From the NCBI RefSeq assembly GCF_030409325.1, contig NZ_JAUFPR010000001.1:930001-994000 (forward strand): a stretch of DNA of 64,000 bases, given 5' to 3'. This DNA comes from Mucilaginibacter aquaedulcis. Lineage in GTDB: Bacteria; Bacteroidota; Bacteroidia; Sphingobacteriales; Sphingobacteriaceae. A program made the translations under genes and the position numbers. Positions within the stretch are counted from its first letter, which is position 1, and each line of letters begins with the position of its first letter. The notes beneath the pieces were generated by a model. That model did not search any database, was not told the DNA's origin, and saw only the letters and a program-made list of their open reading frames with translations. Positions 52,165 to 61,990 of the stretch are shown here, in pieces.

Positions 52165-54072
52165 TTACATGTAAGCTCTTTGGTTTTTACCTTCCATCCA
52201 GTTAACAAAGGCGCGGTTAACAACCTTGTTACCACCCGGAGTTGGGTAATCACCGCTAAAGTACCAGTCGCCGGTATGATCAGGACAGGCAATATGCAGG
52301 TTATCTAAAGTTTGGTATAAAACCTCCACTTTACATTTAATACCTTTTGGTGTAATGATTTGCGCTATGCGATCAGAGATCTCCTGATCTGTAAACGGCT
52401 CATAAATGGCTTTTACATAGTTCACCACCTCTTCTTTAGGCAGCTTGGCGCTATCCTTACATTTCTGGTAAACATCAAGGATAATATCCTCACGTTTCAT
52501 TTCTTTCAGCAAACTGATAGCAGCTTCAAAAGCAACAAACTCACCCATGCGCGACATATCAATGCCATAACAATCCGGGTAACGAATCTGCGGAGCCGAT
52601 GAAACTACCACTACCTTTTTAGGGCCAAGCCTGTCCAGAATTTTCAGGATACTTTGTTTCAATGTAGTACCACGCACAATAGAGTCGTCAAGAACTACTA
52701 AAGTGTCGGTATTTTTGTTGATCAGGCCGTAGGTAGTATCATACACGTGAGCCACCATTTCGCTTCGGTCGGCATCGTTGGTAATGAAAGTACGCAGCTT
52801 TACATCTTTAATGGCAATTTTTTCAACCCTTGGTGCAAGTTGCAATACTTCTGTTAACTCTTCCTCACTGATCTTATCTGCACGGTTCAGCAGCTTATCG
52901 CGCTGGTATTTTTTAACGTATTTATGTACACCTTCAACCATACCATAAAAGGCAACTTCGGCTGTGTTAGGGATGTAAGAAAATACGGTGTTTTTTATAT
53001 CATGATCAACCGCGTTCAATATTTGCGGGCAAAGCAGCCTGCCTAATTGTTTACGCTCGCGGTAGATGGAGGCATCGCTTCCTCTTGAAAAATAGATGCG
53101 TTCAAATGAACAGGCTTTCTTTTCCAGCGGCTCGCTAAACATATCCTCAGTTACTTTACCATTCTTTTTAACAATTAAAGCATGGCCTGGGCGTATCTCT
53201 TTAATTTCTTCAATAGGAATGTTAAATGCTGTCTGGATAGCCGGGCGCTCTGAGGCGGCAACAACTATTTCATCATTATAGTAATAAAACGCAGGGCGGA
53301 TACCAACCGGGTCGCGCATTACAAATGCATCGCCGTGGCCTAATATACCTGCAATGGTATAACCACCATCCCAGTTTTTGGCCGATTTACGGAGTATCTT
53401 GGCTACGTCCATATCGTTGGCAATCAACTTACTGATCTCCATGTTGTCGTCAAGTCCTTCGCGTTTATACTGATCAAACAAGCCCTGATTTTCGGTATCA
53501 ATAAAATGACCGATCTTTTCAAGCACAGTGATCGTATCTGCTTTCTCTTTCGGATGCTGACCCAAGTCGTAAAGTTGTTGTAACAGTTCATCAACATTGG
53601 TCATGTTGAAATTACCTGCTATAACCAGGTTACGGGTTTGCCAGTTGTTTTGCCTTAAAAATGGATGGCAGCTTTCAATGCTGTTTTTACCATGGGTACC
53701 ATAACGCAGGTGCCCCAGTAAAACTTCGCCTGTAAAGCTCACATGCTCTTTAAGCCATTCGGCATCTTCGAGTTTTTCGGGAGATTCTTTCTGAATATCC
53801 GCGAATTTCTTCTGGATGTATTCAAAAATATCAGCAACAGCGTTTGACGCCATTGAGCGGTGCCTGCTGATGTACCGCTTGCCAGGCTCAATATCCAGTT
53901 TAATAGTGGCAACACCTGCGCCATCCTGGCCGCGGTTATGTTGTTTCTCCATTAAAAGGTAAAGCTTGTTCAGGCCGTACAGAGCTGTTCCGTACTTTTT
54001 CTGATAATAAGATAGTGGCTTTAATAAGCGGATAAACGCCACACCGCATTCATGTTTAATCTGATCGCTCAT
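52165..54072 (-). CDS. purF: Amidophosphoribosyltransferase
   Basis: 635 residues, longer than enterobacterial PurF (505) but as found in Bacteroidota. It makes phosphoribosylamine from PRPP and glutamine. Cys9 in IKHECGVAFIRLL is the predicted N-terminal nucleophile after removal of an 8-residue propeptide. Glutaminase motifs: KQHNRGQDGAGVAT (about 43-56) and LLGHLRYGTHGKNS (about 117-130). The phosphoribosyl domain has the PRPP loop VVLDDSIVRGTTLKQSI (about 463-479). Extra length lies in helical insertions near residues 75-105 and 380-440. A -7 box lies 17 bp upstream. Confidence 0.95.
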   Translation of the reverse strand: MSDQIKHECGVAFIRLLKPLSYYQKKYGTALYGLNKLYLLMEKQHNRGQDGAGVATIKLDIEPGKRYISRHRSMASNAVADIFEYIQKKFADIQKESPEKLEDAEWLKEHVSFTGEVLLGHLRYGTHGKNSIESCHPFLRQNNWQTRNLVIAGNFNMTNVDELLQQLYDLGQHPKEKADTITVLEKIGHFIDTENQGLFDQYKREGLDDNMEISKLIANDMDVAKILRKSAKNWDGGYTIAGILGHGDAFVMRDPVGIRPAFYYYNDEIVVAASERPAIQTAFNIPIEEIKEIRPGHALIVKKNGKVTEDMFSEPLEKKACSFERIYFSRGSDASIYRERKQLGRLLCPQILNAVDHDIKNTVFSYIPNTAEVAFYGMVEGVHKYVKKYQRDKLLNRADKISEEELTEVLQLAPRVEKIAIKDVKLRTFITNDADRSEMVAHVYDTTYGLINKNTDTLVVLDDSIVRGTTLKQSILKILDRLGPKKVVVVSSAPQIRYPDCYGIDMSRMGEFVAFEAAISLLKEMKREDIILDVYQKCKDSAKLPKEEVVNYVKAIYEPFTDQEISDRIAQIITPKGIKCKVEVLYQTLDNLHIACPDHTGDWYFSGDYPTPGGNKVVNRAFVNWMEGKNQRAYM

Positions 54073-54089
54073 GATTTGGAATGAGGCTG

Positions 54090-54097
54090 CAAAGGTA
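54090..54097 (-). promoter_or_regulatory. -7 box (TACCTTTG on minus strand) of purF
   Basis: Exact TAnnTTTG, 17 bp before the ATG at 54072. No purine riboswitch or PurR box was recognised. Confidence 0.6.
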
Positions 54098-54267
54098 TCA
54101 TTTATTAGTTAACTACGGCAATACCAATTGTCATTAAACGGTAGTTTGTGGATAAGTTAGCTTAACGTTAAATTTTTGTGCAAAATATATTTGTGTTTAA
54201 ACAACTATTCTTTTCAAGTTTTACCAAAAACGACCATTCAGAACGACATAAAAACACTGTAACCCGG

Positions 54268-54900
54268 TCAGTATTTAATATCCCTGAAAGTGATATTTAT
54301 GCGCTGGCCAGCCTCTTTGCTGGTTTTGGGAACCTGGTGCAGCCAGTTATGCTGTGTTTCGCCTTGCATAACCAACAGGCTGCCATTGCTGAGCGCTACA
54401 GACACCTTCGCGTTTTTTTGCGTTTTGTGCTTAAACTGAAAAGTACGTGTGGCGCCAAATGATGCGGAAGCTATAACCGGGTTACCGCTTAATTCTTTCT
54501 CATTGTCGCTATGCCAGCCCATGCTATCGTCGCCATCACGGTAAAAGTTGAGCAGGGCGGCGTTAAATGGTTTGTCGCATTGTTGCTCGGCCGCCTTTTT
54601 TATTTTTAGCAATAACGGGGTAAATGGAATAGGCGTATTTACCACGCCCGAGTAAGTATAGGTTTTATCACCATCGGCATACCAGGAAGTGAGGCGCGGA
54701 AAACTAACCGACTTTCCGTAGATCTTCATTTTATCTTGTTTCCATAAAATGGTATGTTTCAGTTCCTCAAACAAATCGTAAACACCTTCTTCCTGGTAAA
54801 AATTAGGATACAGGAATACCTCTCCATCAAACGGTAAAAGATTTTGATGGGTGGCTTTAAAAATGTTTAACTGATTATCTGCAAAAAGGCTCATACTCAT
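54268..54900 (-). CDS. AlkB-family DNA/RNA demethylase
   Basis: 210 residues, a 2-oxoglutarate/iron(II) dioxygenase that removes alkyl damage such as 1-methyladenine. Motifs: PRLTSWYADGDKTYTYSG (about 69-86), NFYRDGDDSMGWHSDNEKEL (about 119-138, iron ligands in HSD), FGATRTFQFKHK (about 149-160), the distal His in THNWLHQVP-like QHNWLHQVPK and the 2-oxoglutarate Arg in RINITFRDI at the end. Start could be the first or third codon (both Met). It is closer to ALKBH2/3-like short forms than to E. coli AlkB. Single gene after amt. Confidence 0.92.
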   Translation of the reverse strand: MSMSLFADNQLNIFKATHQNLLPFDGEVFLYPNFYQEEGVYDLFEELKHTILWKQDKMKIYGKSVSFPRLTSWYADGDKTYTYSGVVNTPIPFTPLLLKIKKAAEQQCDKPFNAALLNFYRDGDDSMGWHSDNEKELSGNPVIASASFGATRTFQFKHKTQKNAKVSVALSNGSLLVMQGETQHNWLHQVPKTSKEAGQRINITFRDIKY

Positions 54901-54950
54901 ACTCCGACTTATAGTTAACTGTTGGACAGAAACTATGGTATATGGTTTAA

Positions 54951-54979
54951 CAAAAAAATCCGGCTTGTGGCCGGACTTT
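54951..54979 (-). terminator. amt terminator
   Basis: On the minus strand TCCGGC and GCCGGA flank CACAA-type loop bases, followed by seven T residues, 32 bp after the amt stop. Confidence 0.75.
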
Positions 54980-55011
54980 AGGTTTATTTAGATTTGGTTT
55001 GAAATTCAAAA

Positions 55012-56319
55012 CTATAGTTTTTCGCCATGCTGGCTAATATCCAACCCTACTACTTCATCCGCTGCTGATACCCTTAACGGTGATATCATATCCGTAATTT
55101 TCAATAACAATAATGAACCGAAAAACGAAAATATAGATACACCTACAAGCGCTACTAACTGAACCAGGAATAAGTGGGTTTCGCCAAAAAACAAGCCGTT
55201 ACCCGTAGTGTTACCCGCGTTTACATGCTGGTTAGCAAACACACCGGTAAGCAACATACCCACCATACCACCTACACCGTGACAAGGGAACACATCTAAA
55301 GTATCATCAATTGAAGTGCGTGTGCGCCACTCAACCACCAGGTTACTCACCACTGCCGATATAATACCAATAGCCAGTGAGTGCGGCACGGTAACAAAAC
55401 CAGCAGCCGGTGTAATAGCAACTAAACCCACAACCGCACCAATACATGTACCCATTGCCGATGGTTTGCGGCCGCGCAGCATATCAAAAAATATCCAGGT
55501 AACACCGCCAGCGGCCGATGCTGTGGTGCTGGTAGCCAAAGCGGTAACCGCCAAAGCGTTTGCCCCAAAAGCCGAACCTGCGTTAAAACCAAACCAGCCA
55601 AACCATAACAAGCCGGTACCGATCATTACGTAAGTGATACGTGCCGGTGAATGATTAGCCTCGTTACGGCGTTTTAAATACAGGGCCGATGCAAGCGCAG
55701 CCCATCCGGCCGACATGTGTACTACGGTACCGCCTGCAAAGTCAAGCACACCAAATTTGGCTAATATGCCATCAGGATGCCAGGTACAATGCGCCAGCGG
55801 CGAAAATATAAATATCGAGAACAGGCAAAGGAAAATGATATACGAATTAAAGCGGATACGCTCGGCAAAGGCGCCGGTAATAAGGGCCGGGGTTATAATA
55901 GCAAACTTAAGCTGATACATGGCAAACAACAACAGTGGAATGGTTGGTGCCGCTTTCCATGTTGCGTTGCCCAGCATCCCCTTCATCATAAAATAGGTAA
56001 GCGGATTACCAATAAAACCATGAAAGCTATCGCCGAAGGCTAAACTGAAGCCGAATATGCCCCACATCACCGTAATTATTACCATACAAACTATACTCTG
56101 CAGCATAGTTGATATTACATTCTTTTTATTAACCATTCCGCCGTAAAAAAAGGCTAATCCAGGCGTCATGATCAAAACCAGGGCTGTTGACATCAGCATC
56201 CAGGCAATATCACCGGTATTAAAGTTAGGATGACCCGAATCTTTAAAGTCTACAGATGGAAAAACAAAGGTTAATGTTAAAATAATAAGAATTATTACAA
56301 AAGGAAAGTACCGCTTCAT
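55012..56319 (-). CDS. amt: Ammonium transporter
   Basis: 435 residues, about eleven or twelve helices with an uncleaved or cleaved N-terminal hydrophobic segment. The Amt pattern is clear: MLMSTALVLIMTPGLAFFYGGMV (about 40-62), DFAGGTVVHMSAGWAALASALYLKRR (about 193-218, first pore His), VTWIFFDMLRGRKPSAMGTCIGAVVGLVAITPAAGFV (about 274-310), and FPCHGVGGMVGMLLTGVFA (about 343-361, second pore His). It conducts ammonium into the cell. No P-II (glnK) gene adjoins it. Downstream of nuoN by 104 bp on the same strand, with no terminator seen between. Confidence 0.94.
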   Translation of the reverse strand: MKRYFPFVIILIILTLTFVFPSVDFKDSGHPNFNTGDIAWMLMSTALVLIMTPGLAFFYGGMVNKKNVISTMLQSIVCMVIITVMWGIFGFSLAFGDSFHGFIGNPLTYFMMKGMLGNATWKAAPTIPLLLFAMYQLKFAIITPALITGAFAERIRFNSYIIFLCLFSIFIFSPLAHCTWHPDGILAKFGVLDFAGGTVVHMSAGWAALASALYLKRRNEANHSPARITYVMIGTGLLWFGWFGFNAGSAFGANALAVTALATSTTASAAGGVTWIFFDMLRGRKPSAMGTCIGAVVGLVAITPAAGFVTVPHSLAIGIISAVVSNLVVEWRTRTSIDDTLDVFPCHGVGGMVGMLLTGVFANQHVNAGNTTGNGLFFGETHLFLVQLVALVGVSIFSFFGSLLLLKITDMISPLRVSAADEVVGLDISQHGEKL

Positions 56320-56423
56320 GAAAATATTGAAATTGCTTTGTAAAACGGCCTGAAAGTATGATTTTAATTATAAAAAAACGAAGATTATTATGTTTTTGTT
56401 AAAAAATTGCGAAAATTGAAAAA

Positions 56424-57923
56424 TTATAGATACCGAAGCACAAAATCAGGGAAAATACCGAGCAAAATCAGCATAAAGCTTACAATGATTGATAAAATCA
56501 ATAAATTCATGGATTTTATGCCGCTTATTTCTGGCATTTCTTTCCTTTTCAAAAATAAATTCAAAGGTATTTTAAGATAGTAAAACAGCGAAACTACCGT
56601 AGTTAAGGCTCCGGTAATCATCAATAACATTAACCAAATGTTATGCGTTTGCTGATAAACCGCATAAACTGCCGAAAAAACAAACAATTTTCCGGTAAAT
56701 CCTGCAGTTACAGGTAATCCTGTTAATGATATTAAGATAATTACGAAGCAAACAGAGGCTATAGGATATTTAAGGCCAAGTCCGCGGTAATGTTCTACTT
56801 CTTCAGCACCGGTTTCGTTGGTAAAATAGCTGGCCAACGCCAAAGCGCCGATATTGGCCGCACTATATACCAATAAGTAATAAGTAATGGCCGATACTCC
56901 CTGCAATGTTAGCACAACCACCGCCATTAATGCAAAACCGGTATGCCCAATGCTGGAGTAAGCCAGCATTCGCTTCACATTGCTTTGCATAACAGCTGCA
57001 AAATTACCTGCAATCATGGTAACTATACCTACTGCGGATAGTATTATTCCTATATCAAAGCCTCTCCACGAACTGGCGAGCATAAACGGAGGCAAAAAGT
57101 TTGTTAGCAATGCAAATGCTGCAATTTTGGGTACGGTTGAAAGGTAAGCCGTTATGGGTGTACTGGCTCCCTGGTACACATCGGGCACCCAAAAGTGCAC
57201 AGGTACAAACGACAGTTTAAATCCAATGCCAATTAAAACCAGTATAACCGCAAATGATGAACTAATCGGGTTTACCTTTGATAACTGCGCAATACTGCTC
57301 TGAAAAACAATATCAAGTGAGCCACTAAAGCCATACAGCAAGGATATCCCATACAGCATAATGGCCGAAGAGGCCGCACCAAACAGCACATATTTTAACC
57401 CCGCCTCTGTACTGAAAGCATTTTCGGTACGGTATGCTACCATCAGGTATGATGCAAGAGATACCAATTCAATAGCCAGGTATATGGATAGCAGGTTTAC
57501 CGCCATCACCATTAAATGCAAACCAAGAATAGATGCTATGGTAATAGAATACAGATCAGACAATCCTTTCTGATGCGCGTTCAGCTTATTATCCCAGGTA
57601 AAGTACAGCAACAGGACAAACGACAATACATCAATACTCAATTTGAAAAATATACCGATGCGGCTTACCAGCAACATATTACTGAATATAAAATGTTCGC
57701 CATCAACCACCAAAGCTATCTGCTGCAGATCTTTAAACATGATAAGCACCAAGCCGGCACAAGCTATAGTGCGGCATAATTGAGCAGATCTTTTACCAAA
57801 TATCAGATCCGTTATCAGTACTATGATAAATAGCAGTGTAAGGTAAACTTCGGGCACAAAATACCTTATGCTGCCAAAAACATGTGACAAAGACTCAGAT
57901 ATATGCGGTAGCAGATCGTGCAT
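56424..57923 (-). CDS. nuoN: NADH-quinone oxidoreductase subunit N
   Basis: 499 residues, about 14 membrane helices, the antiporter-like subunit of complex I. Seen are the discontinuous-helix region FVPVHFWVPDVYQGASTPITAYLSTVPKIAAFALL (about 229-263, proton-path Lys) and MQSNVKRMLAYSSIGHTGFALMA (about 314-336), both family hallmarks. It is the last gene of the nuo cluster (14 bp after nuoM). N, M and L are the three proton-pumping paralogues. Confidence 0.95.
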   Translation of the reverse strand: MHDLLPHISESLSHVFGSIRYFVPEVYLTLLFIIVLITDLIFGKRSAQLCRTIACAGLVLIMFKDLQQIALVVDGEHFIFSNMLLVSRIGIFFKLSIDVLSFVLLLYFTWDNKLNAHQKGLSDLYSITIASILGLHLMVMAVNLLSIYLAIELVSLASYLMVAYRTENAFSTEAGLKYVLFGAASSAIMLYGISLLYGFSGSLDIVFQSSIAQLSKVNPISSSFAVILVLIGIGFKLSFVPVHFWVPDVYQGASTPITAYLSTVPKIAAFALLTNFLPPFMLASSWRGFDIGIILSAVGIVTMIAGNFAAVMQSNVKRMLAYSSIGHTGFALMAVVVLTLQGVSAITYYLLVYSAANIGALALASYFTNETGAEEVEHYRGLGLKYPIASVCFVIILISLTGLPVTAGFTGKLFVFSAVYAVYQQTHNIWLMLLMITGALTTVVSLFYYLKIPLNLFLKRKEMPEISGIKSMNLLILSIIVSFMLILLGIFPDFVLRYL

Positions 57924-57937
57924 TGGTTATTATTGAA

Positions 57938-59542
57938 CTATTTAAGCTGTAAAAACTGAATAAGGCTAAGTACCGAATCATTGATCTTTTCAAAAACCAG
58001 CGAAGGCATAACTCCCAGGGCTATGGCAATGATGGCCAGCGGTGCCAGGGTAAGTTTTTCGCGCAGGTTCAGATCGGTAAGGGCTATCTTCCATACATCG
58101 CCGCCTTTTAATGATTCGGGGCCGAAGAACATGCGTTGCAGCGTCCACAAAAAGTAAGCTGCGCTTAATAAAATACCCAGCGAACCGCAAACTGCCATCC
58201 AGTAAGGCACTAAACCATTTACTGACGACGATCTGAACGTACCGGCCAGCGTAAACGCCTCGGCCACAAATGCTGAAAAACCAGGTAAACCTAAGGATGC
58301 AAAAAAGGCTATCATGACAAAGGCCGTATATTTCGGCATCAATGTGCTTAGTCCGCGGAAATGGTTAATACCCCTGTCATGCACCCTGTTGTATAGCACA
58401 CCCACCAGGAAGAACAGCATAGTTGATAAAAACCCGTGGCTTACCATTTGCATCATCGCTCCGCTTATACCTTCGGCGGTTTGAGAGGCAATACCCAGCA
58501 ACACAAAACCCATATGTGATACGGAAGAATAAGCGATCATCCGTTTCAGATCCTTCTGAGCAAGAGCATTGAAAGCTCCATATAAAATAGAGATAACCCC
58601 AAGCTGGCCTAACCAAAAAGCACCTGTTGTAGCTACTTCGGGGAAAATCCCTAAACAAATTCTGATAATACCATAACCACCGATTTTTAACAGCACCCCT
58701 GCCAGTATGATGGATACAGGTGTTGGCGCTTCCACGTGTGCATCAGGCAACCATGTATGTAAAGGTACCACTGGCACCTTAATGGCAAAAGCAATAAACA
58801 GCACTACAAAACCAACGGTTCGGGCAGGCATACCTAATATGGTTTGATGCCCTGCTATAGAAAACACCGACTGCGCGCTGTAATTAGCAGGATTCATCAT
58901 TTGTATAATGTTGAAGGTATGGTTGCCGGTTGCCGGATCGGTAACGGAAAGGTACAACCCTACCATCACCAGCATCATAAATACCGAACCAAATAAGGTA
59001 TACAGGAAAAACTTGATGGCCGCATATTCCCGGCGTGCGCCACCCCACATCCCTATCAGGAAGTATAAGGGCAGTAACATCAGTTCGTAGAACAGGTAGA
59101 ACAGGAAGAAATCAAGCGCGCAGAACACCCCGATAACTGCCATATCCAGCAGCAGGAACAGCAGGAAAAACCCTTTCAGGTTACTCTTGATCTCCCATGA
59201 TGATAACGTGGCGATCACCATAACCAATGAGGTCATGACCAGCAGCGCTATCGACATGCCATCCACACCAATAAAGTAATCGATCTGCATTTTACCCGCA
59301 CTGCCCAGGTTCAGCGAGATCCATGGGAGCTTCTGCACAAACTGGTACTGATCTTCATGATTGATGCCTCCGTAAGCTGCGCCCGTTTTAAAATGCAGAT
59401 ACATCCATATACTGATGCCTAACTGTATCAGTGTAGCCAGCAGGGTAATATATTTAAAACTGGCACGCAATGATGATGGTGTCAGTATAATGATCAGGCC
59501 GAACAGTACAGGTACAAGTAAGAGTATGGTTAATATATTCAT
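57938..59542 (-). CDS. nuoM: NADH-quinone oxidoreductase subunit M
   Basis: 534 residues, about 14 helices. Typical signatures are the Glu in FFLFYLFYELMLLPLYFLIGMWGG (about 143-166), VPLHTWLPDAHVEAPTPVSIILAGVLLKIGGYGIIRI (about 256-292) and LKRMIAYSSVSHMGFVLLGI (about 343-362). A proton-translocating antiporter-like subunit of complex I. It starts 5 bp after nuoL and is followed by nuoN after 14 bp. Confidence 0.96.
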   Translation of the reverse strand: MNILTILLLVPVLFGLIIILTPSSLRASFKYITLLATLIQLGISIWMYLHFKTGAAYGGINHEDQYQFVQKLPWISLNLGSAGKMQIDYFIGVDGMSIALLVMTSLVMVIATLSSWEIKSNLKGFFLLFLLLDMAVIGVFCALDFFLFYLFYELMLLPLYFLIGMWGGARREYAAIKFFLYTLFGSVFMMLVMVGLYLSVTDPATGNHTFNIIQMMNPANYSAQSVFSIAGHQTILGMPARTVGFVVLFIAFAIKVPVVPLHTWLPDAHVEAPTPVSIILAGVLLKIGGYGIIRICLGIFPEVATTGAFWLGQLGVISILYGAFNALAQKDLKRMIAYSSVSHMGFVLLGIASQTAEGISGAMMQMVSHGFLSTMLFFLVGVLYNRVHDRGINHFRGLSTLMPKYTAFVMIAFFASLGLPGFSAFVAEAFTLAGTFRSSSVNGLVPYWMAVCGSLGILLSAAYFLWTLQRMFFGPESLKGGDVWKIALTDLNLREKLTLAPLAIIAIALGVMPSLVFEKINDSVLSLIQFLQLK

Positions 59543-59547
59543 CAGGT

Positions 59548-61602
59548 TCAGATCAGTATTTTTAAAATAAACAGCACCAACACAATCACCAACATGCTAT
59601 ACAGGTAGTATTGTATTTTACCGTTTTGAAACCTCCGAGCAAAATTGCCAATACTTTGCACTATTGATGCCATTAAATGTAAAAAGCCATCAACAATATG
59701 CTCATCAGTCCAGGCAGTAAGTTTGGCGATGTAACCACTTATCCTGGTCAGCAGGTGTAAAAAGCCGTCGATCACATTACGGTCTACCCAAAAAGTGGCG
59801 CTGCACAAACGTAATACGGGTTTCACTACAAAACGTTGGTAAATCGCATCTAAATACCATTGATTGTATGACAAGCGATATAAAAATCCGCTTTGTTGAA
59901 ATTTGAAGCCGTTGGGTTTGGTATAAATAACATAAGCCGCATACAACACCACCACACTTATGATATTAACCAATACCGGGATAATGGTATGATATATACT
60001 TTCGCCCTCATGATTACCAAGGGATGTTAAACCACTGAACAACCAGGCATGCCCGTATGAAAACGGATTGAAAGAAAACAAAGGAAACAAACAGCACACC
60101 GCCAGTAAAATTATAGGCAGTTTATATTGCAGCCCACCATCGTGCATGTGCAGTTTTGCGTTAGGGTAACTTTTTAACAGTCTAAATTCGCCAAAAAACA
60201 CTTTTACCATAAGCCGTGTCACGTAAAACGCGGTAAGCCAGCTGGTGAGCAAGGCCAATACCGGGATCAGCTTAAACAACACACTTTTGCCCTCACTCCA
60301 TTCAAAGGCTTGTATCAGGATACCATCTTTAGACAAGTAACCCGAAGTAAGCGGCAAACCAACCAGGGCCAAACTGCCAATAACCGCCACAATGAACGTG
60401 ATCGGCAGCTTTTTTCGCAAACCTCCCATTAATGAAATATCCTGAGCATCAATATCAAGGTTGTTCTCTTCCTTAACATGCTGCATTTCATGAATAACGA
60501 TACCGGCCACCAAAAACAGCAGGCATTTAAAAAACGCGTGGGTAGCCAAATGAAATAAGGACGAAGCGTAAGCACCTACCCCCATCGCCAGGATCATAAA
60601 GCCCAATTGCGATATGGTGGAATAAGCCAGGATTCGTTTCAAATCGTTTTGTGTAAGAGCGATGGTTGCTGCCATGAATGCGGTAAAACAGCCGGTAACA
60701 GCCAGTATGGTTAGCTCAGTTCCGGTGAACATGGGGTAAACCCTGCCCAATAAAAACACGCCGGCAGCTACCATAGTAGCCGCATGGATCAGCGCCGATA
60801 CGGAAGTTGGGCCCTCCATGGCATCGGGCAGCCAGGTATGCAGCGGGAACTGTGCAGATTTGGCGGCTACCGCTAAAAAGATTCCTGCGCAGGCAACATA
60901 TTGCCAAATGGCAGGCATCTGCCCGGTAGCAGCTATCCACACTCCATCTTTAATAACCGATTGAGCTACTAATCCTTTCTGCGCAAAAAGCTGAACAATA
61001 TCAAAGGTGTGATACTGGGTAAACAATATGATGATGGCACTCAAAAGGCCAATATCGCCTATGCGGTTCATGATGAAGGCCTTTTTATTGGCCTGTACCG
61101 CTTTATTTCTGGTCAACCAAAACCCTATGAGTAGGTATGATGAAAAGCCCACCAGTTCCCAAAAAGCGTAGAACAGTACGAGGCTATCAACCACAACCAA
61201 TGCCAGCATGCTGAAGCAGAAAAAGCTGAGGTAGGTAAAATAACGGCTGCGCCTGTCGTCATGCGCCATGTACGCGGTAGAGTATATATGCACAGGCAAG
61301 GCAATGAGCGACACCAGCAGCAATAGTAACACCGAAAGATTGTTTAATAGTAAGCCCGCCATCACCTCGGTTTGGCCAACGGTGAACCATACATGCTGCG
61401 CATGTACTGGATTGTTATTCCAAACCCCGGCAAATACCCTGGCCGATAGCACACAGCTTAGCAGGATAGCTATGGTAGATACCCAGCCAGCCCATTTACT
61501 TTTTACCGGCAGGCAAAAGTTTATGAAAGCAGCAAACAGTGGCAACGCTACAGCTGCCACCGTATAATTTAATAGTTGTATGGAATGTAAAAAGTCTTCC
61601 AA
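59548..61602 (-). CDS. nuoL: NADH-quinone oxidoreductase subunit L
   Basis: 684 residues, about 16 helices plus the long C-terminal lateral helix. Marks are FYAFWELVGFSSYLLIGFW (about 145-163), AQFPLHTWLPDAMEGPTSVSALIHAATMVAAGVFLLGR (about 252-289) and LKRILAYSTISQLGFMILAMG (about 322-342). The C-terminal helix and RFQNGKIQYYLYSMLVIVLVLFILKILI end follow a soluble stretch. It is separated from nuoK by an 82-bp gap filled by a heptamer array, though the cluster is otherwise tight. Confidence 0.96.
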   Translation of the reverse strand: MEDFLHSIQLLNYTVAAVALPLFAAFINFCLPVKSKWAGWVSTIAILLSCVLSARVFAGVWNNNPVHAQHVWFTVGQTEVMAGLLLNNLSVLLLLLVSLIALPVHIYSTAYMAHDDRRSRYFTYLSFFCFSMLALVVVDSLVLFYAFWELVGFSSYLLIGFWLTRNKAVQANKKAFIMNRIGDIGLLSAIIILFTQYHTFDIVQLFAQKGLVAQSVIKDGVWIAATGQMPAIWQYVACAGIFLAVAAKSAQFPLHTWLPDAMEGPTSVSALIHAATMVAAGVFLLGRVYPMFTGTELTILAVTGCFTAFMAATIALTQNDLKRILAYSTISQLGFMILAMGVGAYASSLFHLATHAFFKCLLFLVAGIVIHEMQHVKEENNLDIDAQDISLMGGLRKKLPITFIVAVIGSLALVGLPLTSGYLSKDGILIQAFEWSEGKSVLFKLIPVLALLTSWLTAFYVTRLMVKVFFGEFRLLKSYPNAKLHMHDGGLQYKLPIILLAVCCLFPLFSFNPFSYGHAWLFSGLTSLGNHEGESIYHTIIPVLVNIISVVVLYAAYVIYTKPNGFKFQQSGFLYRLSYNQWYLDAIYQRFVVKPVLRLCSATFWVDRNVIDGFLHLLTRISGYIAKLTAWTDEHIVDGFLHLMASIVQSIGNFARRFQNGKIQYYLYSMLVIVLVLFILKILI

Positions 61603-61620
61603 TTTGGTTTGTTATTTTTT

Positions 61621-61678
61621 AGTATCAGGTATCAAGACCTGTTGAAAATATTGATACCTGATACTAATATCTTGATAC
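61621..61678. repeat. Heptamer array, AGTATCA family, inside the nuo operon
   Basis: Left units AGTATCA, GGTATCA, AGACCTG (61621-61641); right units TTGATAC, CTGATAC, TAATATC, TTGATAC (61651-61678) at exact 7-bp spacing. It ends 7 bp before the nuoK stop and sits between nuoK and nuoL. Confidence 0.7.
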
Positions 61679-61684
61679 TTAATT

Positions 61685-61990
61685 TCAATCTCTCAGTTTA
61701 TTAATATCATTCGGATCAATGGTTTTATACCTGCGGTAAACATTCAGTATAATAGCCAGCGCTACCGCCGTTGTGGCTGCTGCCAGCACAATGGCAAACA
61801 AGGCAAATATCTGCCCGCTGTTGTTCACCTTATCGTATTTACCAAAGGCCACCAGGTTTAGTATGGCAGCATTCAATATCAGTTCGATACCTATCAATAT
61901 CTGGATGGCGTTTCGCTTGGTAATAACCATGTATAAGCCTATACAGAATAAGGCCGCACTTACTACCATGAAATCTGTCAGGCTGATCAT
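61685..61990 (-). CDS. nuoK: NADH-quinone oxidoreductase subunit K
   Basis: 101 residues, three membrane helices, standard length. Conserved: FCIGLYMVITKRNAIQILIGIELILNAAILNLVAFG (about 16-51) with the membrane Glu residues in IGIELILNA that take part in proton coupling, and FALFAIVLAAATTAVALAIILNVYRRYKTID. Its start overlaps the end of nuoJ by 4 bp. Confidence 0.96.
   Translation of the reverse strand: MISLTDFMVVSAALFCIGLYMVITKRNAIQILIGIELILNAAILNLVAFGKYDKVNNSGQIFALFAIVLAAATTAVALAIILNVYRRYKTIDPNDINKLRD

Noticed and set aside
54073..54267. Riboswitch or small gene between alkB and purF
   Set aside because: No purine-riboswitch core, no conserved helices and no open frame with coding character were found in these 195 bp.
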